NCBI GenBank assembly: GCA_963746265.1
Contig: CAVVAM010000011.1
Coordinates: forward strand, 868,001-932,000
Source of the DNA: Ilumatobacter sp963746265
GTDB lineage: Bacteria; Actinomycetota; Acidimicrobiia; Acidimicrobiales; Ilumatobacteraceae
Length of the DNA stretch: 64,000 bases
Direction of reading: 5' to 3'
The notes under the pieces were generated by a model that did no database searches, had not been told where the DNA came from, and saw only the letters and a program-made list of their open reading frames with translations. The stretch's first letter is position 1; the number at the start of each line of letters is the position of its first letter. The translations under genes were made by a program, and so were the position numbers. Below, piece by piece: positions 51,305-60,552 of this stretch.

Positions 51305-51802
51305 TCAGCCGGCGAGGGCGAGGTAGGGCTTCCACGTGTCGGGAACACCGCTGACCCCGACGATCGTCCAGGCCGTCGTGCGCGGCGCACGACAGGGACG
51401 CAGGAGGCGCATACCGGCCTCCGACGGGGTGCGGTTGCGCTTGGTCGAGTTGCACGAGCGGCAGGCAGCAGCCAGGTTGTCCCAGCCATCACCGCCCCCT
51501 CGGGAACGGGGCACCACGTGGTCGATCGAGTCGGCACCGCCGCCGCAGTACTGGCACCGGTAGCCGTCACGTACGAACACGGCGCGACGTGACACCGCAG
51601 CGGTGTGACGTCGGGGGGCCCTGACCATGTAGCAGAGCTTGATCACCGCCGGACTCGGCAGCGTGAGGCTCTCCGAGCGTACGACCACGTCGTCGGCCTC
51701 GAGGAGTTCCGCCTTGTCAGCGAGCAGGAGGCAGATCGCGCGACGCGACGACACCACACTGAGCGGCTCGAAGCTGGCGTTGAGCACCAGGGCGCGTCGC
51801 AT
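51305..51802 (-). CDS. HNH endonuclease-domain protein
   Basis: A 165-residue protein. The N-terminal RRALVLNASFEPLSVVSSRRA and the following helix are typical of a widespread chromosomal HNH family in actinobacteria. The zinc and catalytic residues are CQYCG, SIDHVVPRSRGG, DNLAAACRSCNSTK. It is probably a metal-dependent nuclease in DNA metabolism; these genes are not usually part of mobile elements. There is no intron or restriction partner nearby. A CCCTC/GAGGG hairpin overlaps its stop. Confidence 0.9.
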   Translation of the reverse strand: MRRALVLNASFEPLSVVSSRRAICLLLADKAELLEADDVVVRSESLTLPSPAVIKLCYMVRAPRRHTAAVSRRAVFVRDGYRCQYCGGGADSIDHVVPRSRGGGDGWDNLAAACRSCNSTKRNRTPSEAGMRLLRPCRAPRTTAWTIVGVSGVPDTWKPYLALAG

Positions 51803-51818
51803 CGGCGATCACTCCCCC

Positions 51819-51837
51819 GCCGGCATCACGCGCCGGC
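51819..51837 (-). terminator. Hairpin enclosing the stop codon of the 80-residue gene
   Basis: GCCGGC arms separated by a seven-base loop (51825-51831) that contains the TGA (51826-51828). No T-tract. It lies between the end of the acyl-CoA dehydrogenase unit and the HNH gene. Confidence 0.4.
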
Positions 51838-52068
51838 CCGATCCCACTCGCGGCACCATGCCAGATAGTCCAGCACATCCGCCGGATCGGGCCGACGATC
51901 GGTTTCCCCGTACTGCGTGACCAATCGGAACCGCAGGTAATCGCCCGACGGCACAGGGAGGAAGGGCCGCCGACGCCACCAACCGGGCGTTGCGGTACGG
52001 CTCGCCACGCGGAGCGCGGTCCACCACAACGACGGCCGACCGGCGACTGCGAGCGCGACGTGGATCAC
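51826..52068 (-). CDS. Small protein of unknown function coupled to an acyl-CoA dehydrogenase
   Basis: An 80-residue protein starting at GTG 52066-52068, which overlaps the dehydrogenase stop (GTGA). It contains the segment FLPVPSGDYLRFRLVTQYG and a C-terminal PADVLDYLAWCREWDR helix. The N terminus is basic. I do not recognise a named domain, but the coupling, the codon use and the ordered second half support a real gene. It may be co-expressed with the dehydrogenase or act separately. Confidence 0.7.
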   Translation of the reverse strand: MIHVALAVAGRPSLWWTALRVASRTATPGWWRRRPFLPVPSGDYLRFRLVTQYGETDRRPDPADVLDYLAWCREWDRAGA

Positions 52069-53285
52069 TGCGGGCGCGGCTCCTTGGGCAGACCGAGCAC
52101 CATCTCACCGATGATGTTGCGCTGGATCTGCGACGATCCGGCGTAGATCGTCCCGGCGCGGGCGTTGAGGAACGTCGACACCCATGACATCGACGAATTC
52201 GGGGCGCCGGCGTCGTCGGTCGAGAACGACGACGAGGGATGGCGCCCCTCGGGCACGAGTGCGTCGGCGCCGAGGATGTCGACGGCGAGTTCGGTCACGA
52301 TCTTGTGGTACTCGCTCCAGTACAGCTTGGAGATCGCGGCGTCGGGGCCCGGATGATGGCCATGCAGGAACTGGGTCAGCACGCGCATGCCGTTGTACCG
52401 CATGATCTGTACCTGTCCGTATGCCCACGCCAGCTTCTGGCGGAGGATCGGGTCATCCGCGACGCCACGCTCCTTGGCGAGCACGAGCAGCCGGTCGACC
52501 TCGGCCTGGAAACGGATCGGGCCCGTGGCGGCCGCTTCACCCCGCTCGAAGCCGAGCAGTGTCATGGCAACGCGCCAACCGTCGTTGACCCCGCCGACGA
52601 CGTTCTCCTTCGGGCACGTCGCGTCGGTGTAGAAGACCTCGTTGAATTCGCTGTCGCCGGAGATCATCTTGATCGGGCGCACTTCCACACCCGGCTGACG
52701 CATGTCGACCAGGAGGAACGAGATCCCTTTGTGCTTCGGGGCATCGGGATCGGTCCGGGCGAGGGTGAAGATGTGGTCGGCGAGGTGGCCGGCCGACGTC
52801 CAGATCTTCTGTCCGTTGAGCACCCATTGATCGCCGTCGAGCTCTGCTTTCAGGCCGACGTTGCCGAGGTCGGAGCCGGCGTTCGGCTCGCTGTAGCCCT
52901 GGCACCAGGTGTCCTCACCCGAGAGGATGCGGGGCAGGTAATGCGCCTTCTGCTCGTCCGTGCCCTGCAGGAGCAGCGTGTTGCCCAGCATCTGGATGCC
53001 GAACACGTCGTTGGCCCCCCCGGTCGGCACGCCGGCCTTGACGAACTCCTCGGCAAGGATGACCTGTTCGAGCGCCGACAGCCCTGCGCCTCCGTACTCG
53101 ACGGGCCACCCGGGCGCGAGGTACCCCGCCTCGTAGAGGGTCTTGCGCCACTCGTCGACGAACTGCGTGAGCGCTTCACCGTCGAGTTGACCCATCCCGC
53201 CCCAGTCGGACGGGAGCTTCTCGGCGAGGAACGCCTGTACCTTCTGGCGATACGCCTCGGCATCTGCGGAGTAGGTGGGCTGCAT
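52065..53285 (-). CDS. Acyl-CoA dehydrogenase
   Basis: FAD-dependent enzyme introducing a 2,3 double bond into acyl-CoA. It has 406 residues. N-terminal helical domain with LAPGWPVEYGGAGLSALEQVI; the flavin/substrate motif YSEPNAGSDLGNVGLKAE; WVLNGQKIWTSAGHLADH; the middle beta domain; and the C-terminal helices ending TIYAGSSQIQRNIIGEMVLG. It resembles the actinobacterial FadE group that acts on sterol or long-chain substrates, often as heterotetramers, but no partner dehydrogenase is adjacent. The true substrate is unknown. Confidence 0.92.
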   Translation of the reverse strand: MQPTYSADAEAYRQKVQAFLAEKLPSDWGGMGQLDGEALTQFVDEWRKTLYEAGYLAPGWPVEYGGAGLSALEQVILAEEFVKAGVPTGGANDVFGIQMLGNTLLLQGTDEQKAHYLPRILSGEDTWCQGYSEPNAGSDLGNVGLKAELDGDQWVLNGQKIWTSAGHLADHIFTLARTDPDAPKHKGISFLLVDMRQPGVEVRPIKMISGDSEFNEVFYTDATCPKENVVGGVNDGWRVAMTLLGFERGEAAATGPIRFQAEVDRLLVLAKERGVADDPILRQKLAWAYGQVQIMRYNGMRVLTQFLHGHHPGPDAAISKLYWSEYHKIVTELAVDILGADALVPEGRHPSSSFSTDDAGAPNSSMSWVSTFLNARAGTIYAGSSQIQRNIIGEMVLGLPKEPRPQ

Positions 53286-53308
53286 CCTCGCGACATTACC
53301 GGTCGGGG

Positions 53309-54271
53309 TTACTCATCGGTAGATCGGGGCGTGGGTGACCTCTGTGAGGTCGAGACCGACCGTTCCCCCGACGGCTCGTCGGGGGGAGTGTCGTCGGCCC
53401 GGAGCTCCTGGGCACGGTGCGCCACGGCTGCGGCCGCCACGAGCGGGCCCACCTTGGCGCTGCTGACACCGCGTACGCGCAGATCGGCGAGGTGTGCCAA
53501 ACCGGAACGCTGATCCAGCTCCTTCGCGAGTGCTTCGAAGAACGGCTCCCCGAGCACCGACGGCACCAAACCACCCACGACGATCTCGGCAACGTCGAGC
53601 AGCGCGGCGATCGACGCGCATGCTCGTGCGACCATGATGCCGGTCCGTTCGACGATCGCTGCCGGCGTTCGACGGAGGTCACGATTGATGCTCGCTTCGA
53701 TGCCGCGAGCGCTCGCATACGCTGCGAGGCAGCCGACGGCGCCACACACGCACTGCACGCCCTCCGGCTCGACGATCAGGTGCCCGAACTGGCCGAGGTT
53801 GCCCGTCAGCCCCTCGGCGAGCCGACCGCCGACGACGAGTGCACCATCGGCATCGTCGCCCAGCACCAGCGTTGCGAACTGCTGCTCGGCAGGTGGCAGG
53901 AGCGACGCCTCGCCCTGCCACAGTTCGGCGAGCGCGAGCCCGCGGCCCGCAGTCTCGATGGCAACGGGGAGTCCGGTGATCGACGCCAGCTCTCGGCGCA
54001 GCGGGAAGTCGTGCCAGGTTGGCATGCCGACCGGCTTCATGGCACCCGTGCCCCGGTCGATCGGGCCCGGGCACGTCACCCCGACCCAGTCCGGTGCGAC
54101 GTCGGTGGGGTTGGCGGCGAGCACCCGCTTGACGAGCTGGGTCAGTGCCGGCCAGACGTTGCGGGCAGGGGTCGCGAGCCGGTCGCGCACGACGACCTGT
54201 CCATCGGCGTCGACGATGCCGGCGGCGAGCCGTGTCGGACCCAAGTCGATCGCCACGAACCGTGTGCTCAC
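53309..54271 (-). CDS. ROK-family protein with altered catalytic residues
   Basis: A 320-residue protein of the sugar kinase/repressor family, without an N-terminal DNA-binding domain. The phosphate loop VAIDLGPTRLAAGIVDADG is present and the zinc-cysteine motif appears as CVCGAVGCLAAYAS. However, the usual catalytic N-D pair of ROK kinases is missing: the aligned segment reads VAIETAGRGLALAELW. The Glu after the last zinc cysteine is also replaced by Ala. It may be an inactive sensor or use a different chemistry. Start at GTG 54269-54271; GTG 54280 is possible. It is divergent from the moxR operon. Confidence 0.78.
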   Translation of the reverse strand: MSTRFVAIDLGPTRLAAGIVDADGQVVVRDRLATPARNVWPALTQLVKRVLAANPTDVAPDWVGVTCPGPIDRGTGAMKPVGMPTWHDFPLRRELASITGLPVAIETAGRGLALAELWQGEASLLPPAEQQFATLVLGDDADGALVVGGRLAEGLTGNLGQFGHLIVEPEGVQCVCGAVGCLAAYASARGIEASINRDLRRTPAAIVERTGIMVARACASIAALLDVAEIVVGGLVPSVLGEPFFEALAKELDQRSGLAHLADLRVRGVSSAKVGPLVAAAAVAHRAQELRADDTPPDEPSGERSVSTSQRSPTPRSTDE

Positions 54272-54330
54272 GCCCGGCACCGTACCCCGGCGCGGAGCAG
54301 AGCACGCCGCCAGCGTCTACCCTTCGAACC

Positions 54331-55290
54331 GTGACGGGTACTGCGGAAGCGACGACCACCTTCTCGACGTTGTTCGACAGCGTTGCGAGCAATATCGCCA
54401 CGATCGTGCAGGGCAAGCGGGAAGCCATCGAATTCGCGTTGATGGGACTGCTCGCAGAAGGCCATGTGTTGATCGAGGACGTGCCGGGCGTCGGGAAGAC
54501 CTCGCTCGCCAAGGCGTTGGCCGCGTCGGTCGACTGCACGTGGAAGCGTGTCCAGTTCACACCCGACCTACTGCCCACCGACCTCGTCGGCGTGAGCATC
54601 TACGAGCGCTCGTCGGAGCAGTTCCGCTTCCAGAAGGGGCCACTGTTCGCGAACATCGTGCTCGCCGACGAGATCAACCGGGCGTCGCCGAAGACGCAGT
54701 CTGCGCTGCTCGAAGCGATGGAGGAACGCCAGATCAGCGTCGACGGTACGAGCCACCGGCTGGCGCCGCCGTTCATGGTGATCGCGACGCAGAACCCCGT
54801 CGAGCAGGAGGGCACCTACCGTCTGCCCGAGAGCCAGCTCGATCGCTTCCTGCTGCGCATCTCGATCGGATATCCCGGTCGCACCGCCGAGATCTCGATC
54901 CTCGACGGCGATGGCGCTGCGGAGTTGCTGCGCGAGCTGGACCCGGTCGTGTCGACCGATGAGCTGATGACCATGATCGCCACCGTGAAGACGGTGTACC
55001 TGGCCAGTGCGCTCAAGTCGTACATGGTCGACATCGCCGAGGCGAGTCGCCGACACAGTGCGATCGAACTCGGACTGTCCCCGCGCGCCACCCTGCAGCT
55101 GGCGGCCGCAACTCGCAGCTACGCCGCAGCCCGGGGTCGCGACTACGCCACGCCGGACGACGTCAAGGCGGTCGCCGCCGCCGCGCTCGCCCACCGGCTC
55201 GTCCTCAAGGCCGGCAGCAATGCACGATCGACCGCCGAGGACACGGTGCGTGAACTCCTCGCCGACGTACCGGTCCCGGTGGCGCGATGA
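54331..55290 (+). CDS. MoxR-family AAA+ ATPase
   Basis: Cytosolic chaperone-like ATPase of 319 residues from GTG 54331. Walker A is at 53-59 (PGVGKTS), Walker B at 109-114 (IVLADE), with EINRASPKTQSALLEAMEER, sensor 1 ATQNPVEQEGTYRLPESQLDRF and a C-terminal lid ending in ATPDDVKAVAAAALAHRL. First gene of a moxR, DUF58, transglutaminase operon, a common arrangement. Family members help assemble or activate protein complexes. The partner here is probably the DUF58 protein. Confidence 0.94.
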   Translation: MTGTAEATTTFSTLFDSVASNIATIVQGKREAIEFALMGLLAEGHVLIEDVPGVGKTSLAKALAASVDCTWKRVQFTPDLLPTDLVGVSIYERSSEQFRFQKGPLFANIVLADEINRASPKTQSALLEAMEERQISVDGTSHRLAPPFMVIATQNPVEQEGTYRLPESQLDRFLLRISIGYPGRTAEISILDGDGAAELLRELDPVVSTDELMTMIATVKTVYLASALKSYMVDIAEASRRHSAIELGLSPRATLQLAAATRSYAAARGRDYATPDDVKAVAAAALAHRLVLKAGSNARSTAEDTVRELLADVPVPVAR

Positions 55291-55336
55291 TGCCGGCGTT
55301 CCGGAACATCTGACCGATGCAACGGGTTCCCGACTG

Positions 55337-56533
55337 ATGCCGACCCGTCAAGGCTGGACGATCACGGTGGGCGCTGTCGCAGCGCTGATCCTCGGCCGGG
55401 TGTTCGGGATCGTCGAGCTGTTCGTGATCGGTGCGGGGCTCGGACTGACCGTCGCCCTCGCGGTGCTCATCGTCCGATTGCACGAACCCAGACTGGCGAT
55501 CACGCGGTGGGCGCATCCGTCGGTCCTGACGGTCGGCGACACCGGTCGGGTCGATCTGCTGATCGAGAACCGTGCCGGCATCCGGTCGCCGCGGGTCGAC
55601 CTGACCGAGCCCGTCGGAGCGAACAACACCGCACACATGACCATCGCGCCGTTGAGGTCGGGCGACCAGGTCACGGCCGGATACCGCGTGCCGGCAACCC
55701 GCCGCGGCGTGCTCGCCGTCGGTCCGGCCGAGCTCGAACGTCGCGATCTACTCGGTCTCGCTTCATCGCGTCTCGTCGCCGTGGGCGCCACCGAGCTGAC
55801 CGTGGCACCGCAGACGTTCGAACTCCCGATGCCGGCGCTGGGTCACGGCGTGCTCGGGCGCCATCTGCTCGCACTCTCGCAGCGCGTCGGACCCGGCGAG
55901 TTCCACAGCCTGCGCGACTACGTGGTCGGCGACGAGCCCCGTTCGATCCACTGGCGGGCGTCGGCACGATCCGAGGAGTTGAAGGTTCGGCAGCACGAGG
56001 CCCAGGGTGTTCGCCGATGCATCGTCGTGCTCGACCGCGACGGCGACGCCTACCCGGCGCCCGTGACCGACGAGGATGCCGATGTCTTCGAGCGTGCGAT
56101 CACCGCCGCCGGCAGCATCGTGCTGAGCGCCGACCGGGTCGGGCTGACGACGCGGTTCGTCACCGGCGGAGGCATCGACCTTCGCGGGCCCGATGTCGCC
56201 GCCAACACGCTGCGTCTGCTCGCCCCGATCACGATCGGCCCGGCGCTGGGGGAGCTCGAGCGTGACCCGAGCGAGGGGCTCGGCCTCGTGGTGGTCGTGA
56301 CGTCTTCGCCATCGACCGACGCTTGGCGACGGACCGAACGGATGGTCGACCCGACGCTCACGAGGCTGGGCGTCTTCACGGTAGGATCGCAGCCCGGTCG
56401 CCTCAACGTCGACGCCTCGTCGATCGAAGCGTTCCGCTCCAACTGGGGTCGGCTGGCCGGTACCGGCGGGCTGCATCGCATCGTCCGCGACGGCGAGATC
56501 GTGACCGAGAAGGACACCGAGGTGCCGGCGTGA
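55337..56533 (+). CDS. DUF58-family membrane protein
   Basis: A 398-residue protein from ATG 55337 (MPTRQGWTITVGAVAALILG). Two hydrophobic helices in the first 50 residues, then a beta domain (residues 55-150) and a von Willebrand-A-like domain with the DUF58 signature EFHSLRDYVVGDEPRSIHWRA at about 195-215. Partner of MoxR in many bacteria. Its stop overlaps the next start (GTGA), and it follows moxR after 46 bases. Confidence 0.9.
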   Translation: MPTRQGWTITVGAVAALILGRVFGIVELFVIGAGLGLTVALAVLIVRLHEPRLAITRWAHPSVLTVGDTGRVDLLIENRAGIRSPRVDLTEPVGANNTAHMTIAPLRSGDQVTAGYRVPATRRGVLAVGPAELERRDLLGLASSRLVAVGATELTVAPQTFELPMPALGHGVLGRHLLALSQRVGPGEFHSLRDYVVGDEPRSIHWRASARSEELKVRQHEAQGVRRCIVVLDRDGDAYPAPVTDEDADVFERAITAAGSIVLSADRVGLTTRFVTGGGIDLRGPDVAANTLRLLAPITIGPALGELERDPSEGLGLVVVVTSSPSTDAWRRTERMVDPTLTRLGVFTVGSQPGRLNVDASSIEAFRSNWGRLAGTGGLHRIVRDGEIVTEKDTEVPA

Positions 56534-58842
56534 ACGGCCCGGCGACGTCGCTCGAGCGAGACCTCACGGCGACCGGGGCACTCGCCCTGTTCTCGTTGTC
56601 CGTGGCGTTCGGGTTCGTCCGCGTCTTCTCCGGCTGGGACTTCCTGCTCGACCTCGGGCTCCTGGTGGTGCTGGGGCACGGGGTGTCGTTCCTGCTCCGT
56701 CGGGCACACGTCGGTGGCTGGATCGCCATCCCCGCGGTGTTCGTCCTGCTCATGTGGGTCCTCGTGGCGATGCAGTACGGCGAGACCCTGAGGTGGCTCC
56801 TCCCGACCGACGCCACGTGGAACCTCGTCGAACTGGAGCTCGGGCTCGTCCGCGACCAGTTCCAGACCGCAATCGCGCCGGTGATCTACGGCACGGGATG
56901 GGCGACGCTGGCCGGCTTCGCAGTGATCGTCACCGTGTCCATGGCCGACGCATTCGCCTTCCGCGCCGAGGCGAGAGGTGAGGCGCTCGTGCCCGGTGGC
57001 GTGCTGTTCGTGTTCATCGCCGCGCTCGGGAGCCCTCGGCTCCGCATCGTCGCCACGGCACTGCTGATCGGGACCGGCATCATCGCCGTGACCGCGCTGC
57101 GCAGCCTGCACGATCGATCGCGCCGGGTCGAGCTGTCGAGTCGGCGGACTCCGTCGATGCTCGTGCCGACCGTGATCGCCTCGGCGGCAGCCGTGGCACT
57201 GCTCGCCGGAGTCGTGGGCCCCCGGCTCCCCGGCGCCCAGGCCGAGCCGCTCTACGAGACCCGCGGCCGGGGGGGCGGAGACACGACCCTGATCAGCCCG
57301 CTCGTCGACATCCGCTCGCGCCTGACCAACCGGGGCAACGTCGAGCTGTTTCGCGTGAACGCCGACGCACCGGCGTACTGGCGGGTCACGACCCTGCCCG
57401 AGTTCGACGGCCGCCGGTTTCGGCTCCCGCGGCGAACTCTCGAACGGGTCGAGGGCGAGTTCGGTACCGCAGTGGGCGCCCGGATCCGCCAGCAGATCCA
57501 GGTGCTGTCGCTCGGCGGCCAGCTCGTGCCGGCGGCAGCCGACCCGTTCCAGGCGAGCGGCTTCTCGGGCGACACCGAACTCGGCCTCAACTTGAACCGT
57601 GACACGAGCACACTCGTCGCCCGCCAGGAGATCCAGGCCGGCGACTTGTTCACCGTCGTGTCGGCGGCACCCGACCTCGATCCCTCGATCTTGAACGCCG
57701 CATCCGTGGCGAACGCTCCCGATCCGATCTTCACCGAGCTTCCCGATGACCTGCCGTCGGTCGTGGAAGAGACGGCTCGAGCCGTCACGATCGACGCCCG
57801 GACCCCGTACCAGCAGGCTGTCGAGCTGCAGGCCTGGTTCCGCGACGACTTCGACTACAGCCTCGAGGTGCAGTCCGGGCACGGTTCGAACGCCATCGAG
57901 AGCTTCCTCAAGGAGCGGGTCGGTTACTGCGAACAGTTCTCCGCCACGTTCGCCGCCATGGCACGGACGCTGGGCATCCCGTCACGGGTTGCCGTCGGGT
58001 TCACGCCCGGGGTCCAGAACCGTGAGGGCTGGTACAGCGTGTTGGGCAAGAACGCACATGCCTGGCCCGAGCTCTGGTTCGACGACATCGGCTGGGTGGC
58101 CTTCGAGCCGACTCCCGGCCGCGGGGCGCCGGGATCCGAGGTCTACACCGGCATCCCGGCCCAACAGGACGAGTCCGGCCAGCAGGCGGGCGGCGGTGCC
58201 GGCGGCGGTGAAGGAGCCGGAGATCCGCTGCCGACCACGCCGTCGACGGTGGTGGCACCGCCCACGACCGTCGGGGACGGGGCGACGTCGTCGACGCTCC
58301 CCGCGGCCGGCAGCGATGCCGTCCCACCGTTCCCCGACGGCGGCGGCAACCTCGGTGGCGAGCTCGTCGACGGGAGTGGTACCGCGACCACGTCGGACTC
58401 GAGTGGAATCCCGTGGACCCCGCTCGTCGTGATCGCCGCGCTGGTCGCGCTGCTCTCGCTCCCGGCGTTCGCGCGCTGGTGGGCCCGGCGTTCGGTGCGC
58501 TCGCTCGATGCCGACGAACGGATCCACGCAGCATGGTCGCGCGCTCGAAGTGCGGCCGAACAGGCCGGCGTGGGGGGTGCGCCATCGATGACACCTCGGG
58601 AATGGGCGGCAGCGACGGGCGCACAGCTCCCGGTCGCGGCGCGACCGATGGCGTCACTGGCCGAGATCGTCGACCGCGTCAGCTTCGCGCCACCGGGATC
58701 GATCGATCTGGAACGCGCCGGCGCCTACGGTTCGACGTTGCGCCACGACTGCGAGTTGTGGTCGAACCAGGTCGCCCGGATCGCCGGCGACACACAGACG
58801 ACGCCGCGGCGAATCAAGCAGTACTTCACCACCTGGCGATGA
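56530..58842 (+). CDS. Membrane transglutaminase-like protein
   Basis: A 770-residue protein from GTG 56530. Six hydrophobic helices occupy roughly residues 15-240. The extracytoplasmic transglutaminase-like domain has the triad Cys467 (RVGYCEQFSATFAAMA), His510 (KNAHAWPELWF) and Asp518 (DDIGWVAFEPTPG). A Gly/Pro/Thr-rich linker, one more helix (WTPLVVIAALVALLSLPAFA) and a cytoplasmic tail with a DUF4129-like segment end the protein. Third gene of the moxR operon. Likely acts on peptides or wall proteins outside the membrane; exact chemistry is unknown. Confidence 0.92.
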   Translation: MNGPATSLERDLTATGALALFSLSVAFGFVRVFSGWDFLLDLGLLVVLGHGVSFLLRRAHVGGWIAIPAVFVLLMWVLVAMQYGETLRWLLPTDATWNLVELELGLVRDQFQTAIAPVIYGTGWATLAGFAVIVTVSMADAFAFRAEARGEALVPGGVLFVFIAALGSPRLRIVATALLIGTGIIAVTALRSLHDRSRRVELSSRRTPSMLVPTVIASAAAVALLAGVVGPRLPGAQAEPLYETRGRGGGDTTLISPLVDIRSRLTNRGNVELFRVNADAPAYWRVTTLPEFDGRRFRLPRRTLERVEGEFGTAVGARIRQQIQVLSLGGQLVPAAADPFQASGFSGDTELGLNLNRDTSTLVARQEIQAGDLFTVVSAAPDLDPSILNAASVANAPDPIFTELPDDLPSVVEETARAVTIDARTPYQQAVELQAWFRDDFDYSLEVQSGHGSNAIESFLKERVGYCEQFSATFAAMARTLGIPSRVAVGFTPGVQNREGWYSVLGKNAHAWPELWFDDIGWVAFEPTPGRGAPGSEVYTGIPAQQDESGQQAGGGAGGGEGAGDPLPTTPSTVVAPPTTVGDGATSSTLPAAGSDAVPPFPDGGGNLGGELVDGSGTATTSDSSGIPWTPLVVIAALVALLSLPAFARWWARRSVRSLDADERIHAAWSRARSAAEQAGVGGAPSMTPREWAAATGAQLPVAARPMASLAEIVDRVSFAPPGSIDLERAGAYGSTLRHDCELWSNQVARIAGDTQTTPRRIKQYFTTWR

Positions 58843-58911
58843 GCGCGTTCCGCACGTTCGGAAGGTGTGGCTCGTACCCGTTCGAACCGTCCGAGGCCGT
58901 GCCCCGACGGC

Positions 58912-59232
58912 TCACTCCGAAGGTCGTTGGCGACCGGCACCGGCGAGCCAGGCGTTGATCGGCAGATTGCCGAGCTTCTCCCGGCCGACGACCCTGATCT
59001 CGGCTTCGAGCAGCACCGCCATGACGAGCACACCGACGAAACCGGCGAACGCCAGCCAGAAGCTGACCGCGAGCCCGGCGACCGTCAGCACGAGCCCGGC
59101 CACGAGACCGATCGTCAGGAGAACCAGTCGTTTGCGCGAGACCCGGTAGCCGCGCTCGGAGAACGTGGGGTCGGCCTCGAGCTCCTGCTCGATCTGACGG
59201 AGAATCCGTTGTTCGTCTTCAGACAGCGGCAT
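58912..59232 (-). CDS. DUF3040-family small membrane protein
   Basis: A 106-residue protein starting MPLSEDEQRILRQIEQELEA, the hallmark opening of the actinobacterial DUF3040 family, at ATG 59230-59232. Two adjacent hydrophobic helices (LVLLTIGLVAGLVLTVAGLA and SFWLAFAGFVGVLVMAVLLE) follow a short amphipathic N terminus. In mycobacteria a related gene lies near mraZ and dcw genes. Function is unknown. Confidence 0.88.
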   Translation of the reverse strand: MPLSEDEQRILRQIEQELEADPTFSERGYRVSRKRLVLLTIGLVAGLVLTVAGLAVSFWLAFAGFVGVLVMAVLLEAEIRVVGREKLGNLPINAWLAGAGRQRPSE

Positions 59233-59265
59233 CAAGAAGCATCATCGCACGTCCGGGGCCGATCC

Positions 59266-60552
59266 TCAACGCGACCGGCGGTTTTCCTGCTCGTTCTCCG
59301 AAGGTTTTGGCTGCTGATCGGGGCCCCACTGCTGCGCACCCTTGCGGACGACCCGCATCCCCCGTGCGCTGATCGAGCTCGCCGGACCGATCGCCGTGCT
59401 CCCGAATCGTTCTCGGATCTCGTCGATCGCCCCGGCGGTCCGACTCGCCTCGACGGGCTCGTCGAGCAAGCTGAGTTGCCGCGACGGCGGGGCGAAGTTG
59501 CCGGTCGACACCCCGAGCAGGCGCACACCTGCCGAGACGTCGAGCGCATGGAGCAGTGGGGCGAGCGCTGCGACCAACTCCGGCCCGGTGTCGATCGCGG
59601 AGTCGAGCGTCGTCGACCGCGTGACGGTCCGGAAGCCGGCGAACCGGACCTTCAGGGTGAGCGTGCGAGCCCCGGAGCCGTACTTGCGCAGGCGCGACGA
59701 CACGGCATCGGCGAGCCGGACCAACTCCCGATCGAGGTCGTCGACGTCGTACAGGTCATGAGGGTAGGTCTCCTCGTGCCCGATCGACTTCGGGTCACGG
59801 TCGACCTCGACGAGACGGTCATCGAGACCGTTCGACAGGGACAGGAGGTGTGTTCCATTCGCCTGCCCGAGTGCGTTCACGACGGTGCGCTCGTCGAGCC
59901 GGGCGAGGTCGCCGACCGTGCGAATGCCGAGTCGCTCGAGCTTCTCCAGCGTGACCGGACCGACCCCCCACAAGCGCTTGACGGGAAGCGGATGGAGGAA
60001 GTCGAGTTCGGCGCCGGGTGCGACCTCGACCACGCCCCTGCCGGGTTCGATCCGATCGGGCAGGGCCCGCGGCTTCGCCTCGACCGAGGCGAGTTTGGCG
60101 AGGAACTTGTTCGGTGCCACACCGACGGAACAGCCGAGTTGGAGTTCGGCGCGGACGTCGGCGCGGATGCGACGCGCGATCTCGACGCCCTCACCGAACA
60201 GCCGGATCGCCCCGGTCACATCGAGGAACGCCTCGTCGAGCGAGAGCGGTTCGATCAGCGGTGTGTAACGCCCGAAGATCTCGTGGACGTCCCGGCTGAC
60301 CTCGGAGTACAGCTCGTGGTCCCCGGGGAGGAACACCGCGTGCGGACATCGCCGCCGTGCCACCGCCGACGGCAGCGCCGAATGCACGTCGTACCGGCGG
60401 GCTTCGTACGACGCTGCAGCGACGACGCCCCGGTTCCCGGTCCCGCCGACCACGACGGGTTGCCCGACGAGGTCCGGCCGCCGCCGCAACTCCACCGAGA
60501 CGTAGAACGCGTCCATGTCGACATGGAGAATTGTCCGATGGGCGCGGTCCAC
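59266..60552 (-). CDS. dinB: DNA polymerase IV (Y-family)
   Basis: Translesion polymerase of 428 residues from GTG 60550-60552 (MDRAHRTILHVDMDAFYVSV). Catalytic acids are in HVDMDAF and PLSLDEAFLDVT. The thumb has VGVAPNKFLAKLASVEAKP and VKRLWGVGPVTLEKL; the little finger runs to about residue 350. The C terminus ends in a charged tail without an obvious clamp-binding peptide except QLSLLDEP, which fits the QLSLF-type beta-clamp motif. No LexA-type box is visible upstream. The frame stays open to 60789, where a duplicate-looking fragment lies. Confidence 0.93.
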   Translation of the reverse strand: MDRAHRTILHVDMDAFYVSVELRRRPDLVGQPVVVGGTGNRGVVAAASYEARRYDVHSALPSAVARRRCPHAVFLPGDHELYSEVSRDVHEIFGRYTPLIEPLSLDEAFLDVTGAIRLFGEGVEIARRIRADVRAELQLGCSVGVAPNKFLAKLASVEAKPRALPDRIEPGRGVVEVAPGAELDFLHPLPVKRLWGVGPVTLEKLERLGIRTVGDLARLDERTVVNALGQANGTHLLSLSNGLDDRLVEVDRDPKSIGHEETYPHDLYDVDDLDRELVRLADAVSSRLRKYGSGARTLTLKVRFAGFRTVTRSTTLDSAIDTGPELVAALAPLLHALDVSAGVRLLGVSTGNFAPPSRQLSLLDEPVEASRTAGAIDEIRERFGSTAIGPASSISARGMRVVRKGAQQWGPDQQPKPSENEQENRRSR

